Positions 45,598 to 57,239 of a stretch of DNA of 64,000 bases are shown piece by piece (within the stretch, counting starts at the first letter, position 1; each line of letters begins with the position of its first letter). The notes below the pieces were generated by a model. The model did no database searches. It was given only the letters and a program-made list of their open reading frames with translations, and was not told where the DNA came from. The stretch is from Zea mays (taxonomy: Eukaryota; Streptophyta; Magnoliopsida; Poales; Poaceae): assembly GCF_902167145.1 (NCBI RefSeq), contig NC_050105.1, positions 116,019,898 to 116,083,897 of the forward strand, given 5' to 3'. Position numbers and translations under genes: made by a program.

Positions 45598-45609
45598 TGG
45601 TATCAGAGC
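45598..45609 (+). other. Initiator-Met tRNA primer-binding site of the Tekay element
   Basis: TGGTATCAGAGC, four bases after the 5' LTR. It is complementary to the 3' end of plant initiator methionine tRNA, the standard primer of chromoviruses. 45610-46084 is the untranslated leader with no recognised feature. Confidence 0.9.
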
Positions 45610-46084
45610 AAATGTTGACTGTAGGACGAAACCTAGATAGAAATGGACAAAACCTTTACCTACTTACCTTATTCTGATTCATCCTATACTTACCTTACTC
45701 TGATTCTCTCTATATTTACCTCGATCCTGTCTCACCTTCTACTGTTCTACTCTGATTATTCTTATCTTTTCTACTCTGAGACAAGAAGGATTTCACACCT
45801 TGGAATCCTACATTTATGACCTTTTTAAGAGATAGGGAACCTAAGACAAAATTAAAACTATTTTCTATATTTAAAATGTTGGTTGATTGTCCTGATGATC
45901 AATGTCTTATTTGCTTCTTTGATTGAATGAAATAGTATAGACGGGCATCTTAGCATGTACCACCATAAGGTAATAAATTAGCTTTAGTAGGTGACACACT
46001 TAGCTAATAAATCCTCCAAAGTAACATGATTCATAACTACCTGCCTTGTCTACTATCCTTTCTTACCATATGTTTCTAACTCAG

Positions 46085-47712
46085 ATGGTCAATACCAGGA
46101 AGGGTGGTGGAGTTGATCTACCTCCCAATCGACACACTCGGTGGATATATAGACAACCCCAACCACAACCAGCAGAGATGGATCCTCCACCGCCGCCTCC
46201 ACCAGTCGGAGCTGACCCAATGGTTGCAGCTCAGATGAGGATGATGCAACAAATGGCTGACACCATGGCAGATATGCGCGCACAGATGCAGCTGGAACGC
46301 CAAGAGATGCGCTAGGAGAGAGAAGAGATACGCCAGGAGTTGCGTCAGGAAAGAGAGGAGTTATGTCAGGAAAGGAGGGTGCAACAGCAACAGTAGTAAA
46401 TACCACTGCCACCACCACCACCTCCACTTCCACCCCGGGACAAGCACCGAGAGTTTATGAGTCACAAGTCACCGACCTTCGCCAGTTCACCAGATCTACT
46501 TGATACTGATGATTGGCTGAAGTCAATTGAGAAGATGCTCAACATCGCCCAATGCTCTGACCGGGAGAAGGTTCTTTATGCTTCTGGTCGTCTGACAGGT
46601 CCTACTGCTGATTGGTGGTATTCTTATGTTGTTGCCCATAATGCTGCTGATACTATTACTTGGGCGGAGTTCAGTACACAGTTCAGAAGCTACCACATTC
46701 CTACTGGTTTGATGAAGATCAAGAAGAAGGAGTTTCTATCATTGAAGCAAGGCAACATGTCTGTTAGCGAGTACAGAGATAAATTCATTCAGTTGTCCAG
46801 ATATGCTCCAGATGAGATGGCCGATAATGAAAGGAAGCAAGAGCACTTCATAGAAGGACTCAATGGCCCCTACAGTATGCACTGGTTGCTCACACATTTC
46901 CATCATTCCAGAGGCTGCTAGATAAGGCTCTTGCTATTGAACACAAGCGTGTTCAACTGGGAGACTTGAAGAGGAAAGCTATCTCACAGGGACAGCGTAG
47001 CAGCATTGTTCGTCCTCGCTACGTTCCACCTCAGGGTACCCTAGCTCATCTAGGAGCACCACGCCCAGCTCAGTATGCTGCACAGGGGTCTCCACGGACA
47101 CCTCCCACTCGTCAGGCTGCTCCCACTAGCACCCCGACGAGACCTACAGGACAGAAGACTGGCCCTACATGCTTCAAGTGCAGTCAGATTGGGCACTATG
47201 CTAATGCTTGTCCAGTGGGGAATTCTGGTACACCAGCTCAGAACAAGCAACAGACTCCTGGCAAAGGATATTCTATTGCCAGGGTTAATCAAGTCAGCGT
47301 TGATGCTACTCCTGATGGTGCTGACATCGTGCTTGGTATGTTTTACATTAATGCAATTCCTACAACCATATTATTTGATTCTGGTGCCACACATTCATTT
47401 ATGTCTGCTCGATATGCCCATACAAATGAGATCCCACTGCTAAATATGAGAAAACCAATGATAGTAATTACACCTAAAGGACCTATTGAGGCAAATCATA
47501 TGACACATAGATTGACATTAACAATTATGGGAAGAGAATTCTGGGCTACCGCTATAGTGTTAGAGGAAAGCAGTATAGATCTGATCCTTGGTATATCATG
47601 GTTGAGGAAGGCTAAGGCCATTATAGCATGTGGTAGGGGTACTGTAGAACTCACCAGCCCTAAAGAAGAAAGATTTCATGTTCTAATTGCAGTAACCACC
47701 TCTCCCAAATGA
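46085..47712 (+). pseudogene. gag-protease of the Tekay element
   Basis: ATG at 46085 (MVNTRKGGGVDLPP). A Gln/Met/Arg-rich coil is broken by TAG at 46313 and TAGTAA near 46396. The capsid core follows (DWLKSIEKMLNIAQC, TADWWYSYV, FRSYHIPTGLM, EYRDKFIQLSRYAP). A frameshift lies near 46910. Then come the CCHC knuckle CFKCSQIGHYANAC and the aspartic protease LFDSGATHSFMS with downstream LDLILGISWL-type flap sequence. TGA at 47710-47712 separates it from pol, where the family normally reads through in frame. At least three stops and one frameshift. Confidence 0.88.
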
Positions 47713-48002
47713 GCCATGTTCTTTATACCTGAGGAGTTTGTTGGTGACAACATCCGTGTGGTTAGGGATTTTTCGGATGTCTTTCTAGAGGAGTTACCAG
47801 GGATGCCACCAGAGAGGGAAGTTGAGTTTGTCATTGATCTCTTACATGGGACTGCTCCTATTTCTAAACGCCCCTACAGAATGTCCATAGAAGAGTTACA
47901 AGAACTTAAGAAGCAGTTAACGGAGTTACAAGAGGTAGGGTACATTCGTCCGAGTTCCTCACCTTGGGGAGCACCGATACTGTTTGTACAGAAGAAGGAT
48001 GG

Positions 48003-49646
48003 TGTCGGCGTTTCGAGACCGGGGGGTCCCTGAGCCGACGAGTGAAGTGTCGCCGCGTGCCCCAGCCCAGATGGGTCGACGCGAGGCCGAGCGCGAAGGG
48101 GGGAAGTGAGGTGGCCGGAGATGGGCGTGAGAAAGGTGGAAATCCCGCGGCCTTCGTGTTCGTCCCGTGCCCAGGTCGGGTGCGCTTGCAGTAGGGGGTT
48201 ACAAGCGTCCACACGGGGGAAGGAGCGAGCGGCCTCACGCGAGCGCCCGTCTCGTCCTTGTCCCCATGCGGCCAACCCCCTCTAAGAGGGCCCTGGTCCT
48301 TCCTTTTATAGGCATAAGGAGAGGGTCCAGGTGTACAATGGGGGGTGTAGCAGAGTGCTACGTGTCTAGCGGAGGAGAGCTAGCGCCCTAAGTACACGCC
48401 ATCGTGGCGGCCGGAGAGATTTTGGCGCCCGGTTTGTGTGATGTCGTGGTCGTCGGAGGAGCGCTGGAGCCTGGCGGAGGGACAGCTGTCGGGGCCATCG
48501 AGTCCTTGCTGACGTCCTCTTGCTTCCGTAAGGGGGCCGAGAGCCGCCATCGTCAGGGAGCGTGCGGGGCGCCATCATCGCCTATCTGGCGGAGCGAGCC
48601 AGATGGGACGCCGGTCTTGTTCCCCGTAGCCTGAGTCAGCTTGGAGTAGGGTAATGATGGCGCGTCTTGTTGACGTGGCCGGTCCGCGCCCTAGGTTGGG
48701 CGATGTGGAGGCTCCTCCGAGGTCGAGGTCGAGTGATTTCCGCGGCCGAGGCCGAGTCCGAGCCCCTAGGTCGGGCGAGGCGGAGGCCATTGGCTGAGGC
48801 CAGGGCAGAATTTGAGTCCTGGGGTCGGGCGAAGCGGAGTTCGTCGTCTTCTGGGGCTGAGCCCAAGTCCGAGCCCTGGGTCGGGCGGAGCGGAGTTCGC
48901 CGTCTTCCGGGGCTGAGCCCAAGTCCGAGCCCTAGGTCGGGCGGAGCGGAGTTCGCCGTCTTCCGGGGCTTAGCCCGAGTCCGAGCCCTAGGTCAGGCGG
49001 AGCGGAGTTCGCCGTCTTCTGGGGCTTAGCCCGAGTCCGAGCCCTGGGTCGGGCGGAGCGGAGTTCGCCGTCTTCCGGGGCTTAGCCCGAGTCCGAGCCC
49101 TGGGTCGGGCGGAGCGGAGTTCGCCGTCTTCCAGGGCTTAGCCCGAGTCCGAGCCCTGGGTTGGGCGGAGCGGAGTTGCGTGCGGCCGGGCCTGACTGCC
49201 TGTCAGCCTCACTCTGTCAAGTGGCACCGCAGTCGGAGCGGCGCAGGCGACACTGTCTTTCTGTCAGACCGGTCAGTGGAGCGGCGAAGTGACGGCGATC
49301 ACTTCGGCTCTGTTAGCTGAGGGGCGCGCGTCAGGATAAAGGTGTCAGGCCACCTTTGCATTAAATGCTCCTGCGATTTGGTCGGGGTTGCTTCTCGGCG
49401 AAGACAGGGCCTCGGGCGAGCCGGGAACGTGTTCGCCGCTGGAGGGGGGCCTCGGGCGAGGCGGAGATCCTCCGGGGTCGGCTGCCCTTGTCCGAGGCTA
49501 GGCTCGGGCGAGGCGTGATCGAGTCCCTCGAATGGACTGATCCCTGACTTGATCGCACCCATCAGGCCTTTGCAGCTTTATGCTGATGGGGGTTACCAGC
49601 TGAGAATTAGGAGCCTTGAGGGTACCCCTAATTATGGTCCCCGACA
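48003..49646 (-). mobile_element. Solo LTR, Huck-like
   Basis: 1644 bp with TG...CA ends (TGTCGG...CCGACA) and a 5-bp duplication GATGG (47998-48002 and 49647-49651), with no internal region. It is therefore a solo LTR left by recombination between two LTRs of one element. On the reverse strand it begins TGTCGGGGACCATAATTAGG, which I recall as the start of the maize Huck LTR. A TATAAAAGG box on that strand near 48300 supports the reverse orientation. It splits the RT domain of the Tekay element. Confidence 0.87.
48770..49185 (-). repeat. 56-bp tandem repeats inside the Huck-like LTR
   Basis: GGTCGGGCGGAGCGGAGTTCG recurs at exact 56-bp intervals (unit marks near 48825, 48881, 48937, 48993, 49049, 49105 and 49161), giving about seven units with few differences. 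The apparent long open frames here are products of the repeat. Confidence 0.92.
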
Positions 49647-52338
49647 GATGGTTAACAACGGATGTGTGTGGACTATAGAGCACTTAATGATGTTACCATA
49701 AAGAATAAGTACCCGTTACCTCGTATTGATGACTTATTTGATCAGATGAGAGGTGCTAAGGTGTTTTCTAAGATTGACCTCAGGTCGGGCTACCATCAAA
49801 TGAAGATTAGGCCATCTGATATTCCCAAGACGGCTTTCTCAACCCGATATGGTCTATATGAATTCATAGTAATGTCATTTGGCTTAACCAATGCACCAGC
49901 TTATTTTATGAACCTGATGAATAAGGTGTTTATGGAGTATCTTGATAAATTCGTCGTAGTATTCATCGATGACATTCTTAATTATTCCAAGAATGATAGT
50001 GAGCATGAGGAGCATTTGTGGATGGTGCTACAGAAGCTACGGGATAATCAGCTTTATGCCAAATTTACCAAGTGTGGCTTCTGGCTTGATGAAGTACATT
50101 TTCTTAGGCATATCATCTCCAAAGGTGGAATTGCTATTGATCTGGCTAAACTGACAGCAATAATGGATTGGAAAACACCAGGTACAGTTTCGGAGATCCG
50201 GAGTTTCTTGGGACTCGTAAGTTATTACCAGTGATTCATTGAAGGGTTCTCTAAGATTGCTAAGCCTATGACCTCATTGTTGGAGAAGGGCAAGGAGTTT
50301 AAGTGGACTGATAAATGTCAAGAGAGTTTTGATCAATTGAGGTCTAAGTTGATGGCTGCTCCAGTACTAATTATGCGAGATCTACAGAAGAATTTTGATG
50401 TATATTGTGATGCAAGTCACCAAGGCCTGGGATGTGTGCTTATGCAGGAAGGACACGTTATTGCCTACGCATCTCGCCAGTTGCAGAAACATGAGTTGAA
50501 CTACCCCACGCATGACTTGGAACTGGCAGCAGTTGTGCATGCTCTCAAGATTTGGAGGCACTATATTATGGGAACGAAGTGTCGAATCTACACCGATCAC
50601 AAGAGCTTGAAAAGTACATTTTCACTCAGAAGGATCTTAACCTTAGACAACGCTGATGGTTGGAGCTCATCAAGGATTATGACCTAGAAATTCACTATAA
50701 TCCGGGCAAGGCGAATTTGGTTGCGGATGCTTTGAGTCGGAAGGGGCAGGTCCATGCAGCTATTGTCACCCAGTTACCCGATGAGTTAGCAGAAGATTTT
50801 GAGAGGCTCAATCTGGGGATAGTTGCTCATACTGAAGGAATTACCATCGAATTGGAACCTACCTTAGAGCAAGAAATACGAAAATGTCAGATCGATGATG
50901 CAAAAATTCAGGAGACCAAGGATCTGATAACGGAAGGTAGAGGCCCAGATTTCACGGAGGATGAGCAAGGCACGATATGGTTCAAGAATCCGATTTGTGT
51001 TCCTGATGTCGAAAGTCTTTGTGAAACCATATTGAAAGAGGCACATGATTCAGTTTATTCTATCCACCCTGGTAGTACTAAGATGTACCAGGACTTAAAG
51101 CAGAAGTATTGGTGGTATGGGCTAAAGAAGGATGTTGCTTCACATGTTGCTCTATGTGATGTTTGCCAGAGGGTGAAAGCGGAACATCAAAGACCTGCTG
51201 GTTTACTGCACCCGCTTAAGATACCAGAGTGGAAATGGGAAGAGATTGGCATGGACTTCATTGTTGGATTACCCCGCACATCTGCTGGGTATGACTCTAT
51301 ATGGGTGATTATGGACAGGCTAACTAAAGTAGCCCACTTTATACCAGTGAAGACCACGTATTCAGGAGCCAAGCTAGCAGATTTGTACATGGCATGGATT
51401 GTCTGCCTACATGGTGTGCCAAAGAAGATTGTGTCAGACCAGGGATCACAGTTTACCTCTCGGTACTAGAAGAAGTTGCACGAGTCCTTGGATACAAGAT
51501 TGAATTTTAGTTCGGCATACCATCCACAGACTGATGGGCAGACTGAGAGGACCAACCAAGTGCTAGAAGATATGTTAAGAGCTTGTGCTCTTAAGCATGG
51601 AGGAAGTTGGGATAAGAGTTTGCCTTATGCGGAGTTCTCTTACAATAATAGCTACCAGGCTAGTTTGAAGATGTCACCGTTTGAGGCTTTGTATGGCAGA
51701 AAGTGCAGGACTCCACTGTATTGGGATCAAACTGGTGAAAGGCAGTTATTTGGGCCTGAAATTATACAAGAGGCTGAAGAACAAGTCCATCAAATAAGAG
51801 AGAATTTGAGAACTGCGCAGTCAAGGCACAAAAGCTATGCTGATACCCGGAGAAGACTGCTAGAGTTTAAGGAGGGTGATCATGTCTATTTGAAGGTGTC
51901 ACCACTTCGGGGTATGAGAAGATTTAAAGTCAAAGGAAAGTTGTCCCCTCGCTTTATTGGACCCTTCTTAATCTTAAAGCGAGTGGGAGAGGTTGCATAC
52001 CAATTGGAGTTACCTGATCATCTTGCGAATGTTCATGATGTCTTTCATGTGTCACAACTGAAGAAGTGTCTCAAGGTACCTGAAGAGCAGCTACCACTGG
52101 AGGACCTTAGTGTTCAAGAGGATCTAACTTATGCTGAGTATCCCATCAAGATTCTTGATACACTGACTCGTGTCATGAGAAATAAGGTGATAAAGATGTG
52201 CAAAGTTCAATAGAGTCACCATGGAGAAGATGAAGCTACTTTGGAGAGAGAAGAAGAGCTTCGCATAGATTTTCCACATCTTTTCCCTAGATCTTCTTAA
52301 ATCTCAAGGATGAGATTCTTTGTAAGGGGGGTAGGATT

Positions 52339-55300
52339 TGTAATACTCAAAAATTGTATACAAGAAATATAGAGAGATCTTATTTTATGTGCTATATTTG
52401 CATCATAAAGATCATACATATAATTAAGAGTGATTACTTAAAACAAATGATACTAAAATAAAATAAAGTGCATCTGTTGGAGTTTATATGTTTGTGCATT
52501 AAATAAAATAATAAGGATAAAAATATTATGATAATGACTAGAAGAGTAGTTTAAACCCTAAATAGAAATTATGGTTAGAAAATAAGAAAAATAGAAATGA
52601 CATAAAAATATAAATGACATATATATCTAAAAATATCTCCAATAATTTTTATTATAGATTTCATAATATGATTGAGGAGAAATTGGGTACAAAATTTGAA
52701 TTTAAATCCTAGATTTGAAAATAAAAAGAAAAAGAAAATAGAAAGAAAAAGAAAAGAGAAACTGCAACTGGGCTCAATTCCCTACTCGGCCCACCAAACT
52801 CACTCCTACACAGCCTGAACTCACCGCAGCGCCGACAGGCAGGACCGCCTTGTCAGCCGCGCGTCCTAGGCCTCGTTCCTCAGCTTGACGCTGACCTGAT
52901 GGGCCCACCAGGAAGTCATACACATGCGCGCGCGCTGGAACTAGGAATCAGTCGCTAATTTGTAGGCCCCACCGGCCAGTCGCCGCTCGCGCTTGCTCTT
53001 TTCCCTTCCGTTGGCGCGTGGGCCACGCGCGTCAGCCCTCACCCCGTCAACGAGCTCACCGAGCATGGCGGAACGCGCGTGGAGCCCCGGACTTCGCGCA
53101 AACCGTTGAAGCGCTAATCACGTTCGCGTCCATATAGGGTGCCATGACCCTCGGGCTCGCCTATTCCTCCCCTCAATCTTGCCCTCGCGACCGCCACTAA
53201 CACCACTGCAAACCATAGCCACGTCCGCTCGGGAAGAAGCTCGCCACCAGTGAATCTCATCAATGCGGGTTGCCTGTCTTTGGTGTTGGGCCAGAAAGAT
53301 TGTTTTCGCCTGGGAAGCCGACCGTGCCCTCAATTCGAGTCGAACTCCACCGAGACTCGTGTAATTGCTCGTCGGACTTCAGCTTCAGCCGTGTGCTGTG
53401 GAGAGCTCGGTTCGCCTCTTCGAATCGCGGTGAGTAGCGTCCTACGCGATGCCCTACTGTTACCGTTTCATACTGCTGCGTTCGGATTAGAGTTTAGGGG
53501 CGGCAATCGCCAGGGGCGCATGCTCCGGCAATGGCGCCGCCGTCCCTGGTCTGTGCGCCGCCGGTGTTTGAGTCGTGTCCGGGGCGAGGCGTATCGAACG
53601 ATGGATGCAATCCGGACGGTTAGGATTAGAAGTGGGCGCCCCCCTCTTCGATCCATTAAATCGTGTCCGTCGATGGCCGAATCAACGAATCTCTATGCGT
53701 ACCAATTCAATAAGAGACCAGATCTAATCTAGGCCATTGCACCCGAATCCAGCGGCTGATATCGCGATGTACCCCTTCGGCTTGCGCAGATTGCAATTAA
53801 ACCCCTGCACTATACATAATCCAACCCACAGTCCATCTGGTGTGTCGTTTGTGTCTGAGGAGCTTTTGCACCAAGGCCCCTAACCTCTCTAGTTTTTATG
53901 CGCCTAGCCCAGAACTTATTTAAAATGGATAAATGAATTAGTAAATGCATTTTTAATACAAAAATAATTGCTAGAATTTGTTAAATTCCTAGAAAATTCA
54001 TACTTACTCCAAATTAATCCATTCCACTTCCTATAATTTTGTAATATTATTCTCTATCAATTAGTGTCTCTGTTTTGATATGAAAGACAATTTAAAATTT
54101 ATCTATCACTTAATCCTATATTAAATACATAAAACCTTGGAAAATCTATATCTTAAAATATATAACTCCAAATTTAATGATTCCAGTTCCTATGATCTTA
54201 TTTTAATGTCTAGATTATTATTGTGTATTTTAATTACATGTTTGGTGTGATGTTAATTTTTGCTATACTATGTATGTATTGTGTTGATGCGAGTAGACGA
54301 GCAAGCCACTTTGGATTCTGAGGTTCAGCAGGTAGAAGTAGCTGAGCAGGAGCTCATTGAAGGCAAGTTGTGCCCTTGATCACTTACTTTTTTCCAGCCA
54401 TGTTCTTATTAATTATAATGATCTGTATAGGTTAATTTTGATGGGATCAAATAGGTTACCCCAGTTTTGGTTATCTTTATACCTTATTTACCACTAAAAT
54501 ATTTTTGGGTAGTATCTGCTATTGCTTTATGTGGATTTGGGTATGGAGATACACTATTCATGATTACACTTTTATTATCTTTTTATTATTACTGTTCATG
54601 TTAAGATCATTATGTTAATGGGAACATGGAGCGACCACCCGGGAAAATAGTGCTACCACAAGGGTTTAATGGGACGCCCTTGGCTGATTAACTAGGAAAG
54701 CTAGTGGATGACTACCTTACCCGAAAGGGGCAAGGGCAGTAGGGGAGTGGTCAGTGTAGGGAGGTCCTTGGGTTGATTTTGCTGTGATGGCGGTCAGGCG
54801 AGGGATTCCTGCACCGGAGCTTCCTATAAACTGTAGCGGGTTTTCTGAAACTAGTGGAACTTTGTAAAGGCCTCGTAGTGTTACCCTACTTCGCCTCCTC
54901 GGTAGAGGTGTATGGGATTGGTCGTCTCTTGGCAGATGGGTAACGTGACTTGTGGGTAAAGATGTGCAACCTCTGCAGAGTGTAAAACTGGTATACTAGT
55001 CGTGCTCACGGTCATGAGCAGCTCGGACCCTCACATGATTAATCTATGGAATTAAAACTCAATTTGACATTTGCATCACATTTGGGATTATTTTATCATT
55101 ACTTTTATTTATTATTATTAAGTTTGGTATATACTTACACTTAGTAACTGCTAATAAAATTTTGACCAACTTATAAAAGCAATGCTCAGTTTCAGCCTTT
55201 ATTTTGTTGATCAGCCTTACACTTCACTTGCACTTCCACCTTTGGTGAGTTCAAGCACATTATTCCCCACGACTTGTTGAGCTATGAACGTATCTGAGCT

Positions 55301-55598
55301 CACTCTTGCTGTCTCACGCCCCCCACAGGAGAAGAACGGGTGGTCGAAGAGGAGCCGCCTAACACTGAGGCTTTCAACTTGATCTAGGTAGTGTCTCTCA
55401 GTCAGTTTTGTGGCGCTAGGGAATAATATTTAGTTCGCTTTATTTTATCATTTATTTTTGTAAGACTTCCGCTATGTAATTAGTACATTTATGATATTTA
55501 TGACATTTATCTCTATGCACTCTGTTATTATATGTGTTGTCTTCTCTGGCGCATATATGAGATGCACCCGGCTTTGTTCCTTAAAACCGGGTGTGACA
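52339..55598 (+). repeat. 3' LTR of the Tekay element
   Basis: 3260 bp, TGTAATACTC...GGGTGTGACA. A G-rich polypurine-like run (AAGGGGGG at about 52324-52331) precedes it. It is uninterrupted and so serves as the reference for the split 5' LTR. Confidence 0.95.
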
Positions 55599-55604
55599 TA
55601 ACGC

Positions 55605-55720
55605 TTGCCTGGTACTGCTTCATCAGTTATTTGGTTATTGTATTTGTGTTGAGTTGTTAACTTTGCCTGGTACTGCTTCATCAGTTATTTGGTTATTGTG
55701 TTTGTGTTGAGTTGTTAACT
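55605..55720. repeat. 58-bp tandem duplication
   Basis: TTGCCTGGTACTGCTTCATC... occurs at 55605 and 55663, two nearly identical 58-bp units, immediately right of the Tekay element. Confidence 0.9.
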
Positions 55721-55764
55721 TCAGGGGTGCAAACCTAGATGCTTATTTAGTTATGTGACTACTG

Positions 55765-56030
55765 CTATTTGGTTTATGTTGTGGTTTATTTTATTTTTAC
55801 ATTTTTTTGTAGCTGCAATTATACTTATAATATTTGTTGGTAGCCCTGTGGGGTGCTGGGGGGCTCAGATTTATCATCTAAAGCAAAGAATTACTGTGCT
55901 ATTCAGTTTATGTTATGGTTTATTTTTATTTTATATTTTTTATAGCTGCAATTATACTTATAATATGTTGTTGGTAGCCTTGTGGGGTGCTGAGGGCTCA
56001 GATTTATCATCTAAAGCAAATAATTACTGA
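55765..56030. repeat. About 135-bp tandem duplication
   Basis: Two diverged units (about 55765-55897 and 55903-56030) share GGTTTATTTT...AGCTGCAATTATACTTATAA...GGTAGCC(C/T)TGTGGGGTGCTG...GCTCAGATTTATCATCTAAA. They lie in intron-like sequence before the IleRS exon. Confidence 0.85.
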
Positions 56031-56094
56031 AGTATGTACCTTTAGCTTTTTGGTTCTTATAATTGCTTAGGGTTGTTACCTTTTTTGGTTACAG

Positions 56095-56258
56095 ATATAC
56101 TGCTCTATTTGATTTTTTTCATTGAACTTCAAGAGAGTGCGTTTAGAGTTATTGCGGATAATTATGTCACGGATGATGGTCGAACGAGTGTTGTCCATTG
56201 TGCTCTTGCTTTTAGCGAAGACGATCATTGTGTTTGCCTTGCTGTTGGGATATTTGAG
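56095..56258 (+). pseudogene. Isoleucyl-tRNA synthetase exon fragment
   Basis: After an acceptor-like GGTTACAG at 56094 the sequence reads YTALFDFF, a probable 1-bp indel in the T run, then ESAFRVIADNYVTDD, SVVHCALAFSEDDHCVCL and GIFE. This matches plant cytosolic isoleucyl-tRNA synthetase around the editing domain (family pattern AFRV-AD-YVTDDSGTG-VHCAPAFGEDD-RVC). The conserved GTG and CAPAFGED positions are altered, so it is a decayed fragment. It is on the same strand as the eIF4G and H2A.Z pieces. Confidence 0.75.
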
Positions 56259-56950
56259 GTTGGAATTATTCTTCTTTAATTCATGTACATCCTCACTAAC
56301 TAATGTGCCGCTAATGCTAAGGTATTAAGAGGTTAAGAGAAATGGGAAGATCAATAAACCAGTAATATACTAATCTCCTTTTTAGAAACTTAGGGAAATA
56401 GCGCTATGTATTTAACTAAAATGACACTATCAAACCATAGGTCATTGGTCTAATCTAAGTGCCACTATAGTTTTTACATCAGTTAGTTCACAGGAGAACA
56501 GACTTATCCTCCTTCAGTAATGCATTTGTTGTGTTCTTCCCACTAATACTGGTACTAAGCTTTTTGTTATGGTGATGTCATAATTAACAATAGGGTGGTC
56601 ACTTGGTCACTGCGCGTGGGCCACGAAATTTCGTCATGGAGATGTAAGTGAAAACTTCGTCATGTAGATGTGAGCCACGAAACACGTCGAACTCATGTGG
56701 CATTTGGTTAAGCACTTGTAATGGTAACATTAATGTAAATAAATAACAATGGTATCTATTACCATGGGAATGAAAAGCGCTAATTGTTTGGATAGATATG
56801 GGAACGTTTTCTATGGGCAGTTCGTGCGGCCGCGCTTGCCGTTTACGTTGCAGGCCGTGTTTGTGTTGCGTCGATCTGTTGGCCGCGCGCTTGTCGTTTG
56901 CGTTGCAGGCCGTGTTTGCGTTGCGTCGATCTGCAGGCCACGCTCTCGCT
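56259..56950. other. Unassigned low-copy DNA
   Basis: Nothing coding recognised. Around 56820-56940 a roughly 59-bp GC-rich unit (GTTTGCGTTGCAGGCCGTGTTTG...GCGTCGATCTG) is tandemly repeated about twice. Confidence 0.5.
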
Positions 56951-56967
56951 TTCGCGTGATCCGTAGC

Positions 56968-57236
56968 ATAACTGCATAATCATATAACACATATTTGTAT
57001 ATATAAGTTATTGAGATATTATATATTCTAGATGCAATGCACAGGCATTGACCTATCTTATATAATACACTACTAGGTGAGTGCCCGTGCGTCACAGGCT
57101 CGAGTTTCTCTTCGATGTCATCCCGGACAGCTCGCGGATGGCATCCTCTATCTCATAACTGCATAACACATATTTGTATATATAAGTTATCGAGATATTA
57201 TATGTTCTCGTTGCAACGCACGGGCACTGACCTAGT
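56968..57236. repeat. Cluster of Helitron-like 3' termini
   Basis: Two related segments (56968-57057 and 57155-57236) end GCAATGCACAGGCATTGACCTAT and CAACGCACGGGCACTGACCTAG. The second has the CTAG-T end and the GTTGCAAC palindrome seen in grass Helitrons; the first looks like a decayed version. Between them, ACTAGGTGAGTGCCCGTGCG at about 57072 is the same kind of end in reverse orientation. The 5' TC ends were not located. This is recognition of a motif, not a full element. Confidence 0.45.
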
Positions 57237-57239
57237 CAA

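Larger units (their letters stand above)
47716..52300 (+). pseudogene. pol with chromodomain of the Tekay element, split by a solo LTR
   Basis: RT starts EFPDVF-like at 47716-48002 ([38 protein letters not shown]), is interrupted by 48003-49651, and resumes with [33 protein letters not shown], and FIDDIL near 49963. RNase H follows ([22 protein letters not shown]), then the integrase zinc finger (HPGSTKMYQDLKQKYWW...CDVCQ), integrase core (GMDFIVGLP, IVSDQGSQFTS, HPQTDGQTERTN), GPFLILKRVG, and the chromodomain (YPIKILDTLTRVMRNKVI...HHGEDEATWEREEELR). Stops: TAA just after the insertion (49652), TGA at about 50232, TAG at 51467 and TAG at about 52211. A frameshift lies near 50650. Confidence 0.9.
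34992..55598 (+). mobile_element. Tekay/Del chromovirus LTR retrotransposon with two nested insertions
   Basis: TSD TAACG at 34987-34991 and 55599-55603. LTRs are 3259-3260 bp once the insertion at 36517-43859 is removed. An initiator-Met primer-binding site, gag with CCHC knuckle, protease, RT, RNase H, integrase and a C-terminal chromodomain identify the chromovirus Tekay/Del lineage. About nine substitutions in the first 350 bp of the LTR pair (roughly 2.6%) make it older than its nested guests. Multiple stops and frameshifts disable it. It inserted just downstream of the H2A.Z fragment. Confidence 0.93.

Noticed and set aside
48667..49029. Forward 120-codon frame and reverse 115-codon frame
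   Set aside because: They are produced by the 56-bp tandem units of the solo LTR, since 56 bp is not a multiple of three and opens all frames equally.
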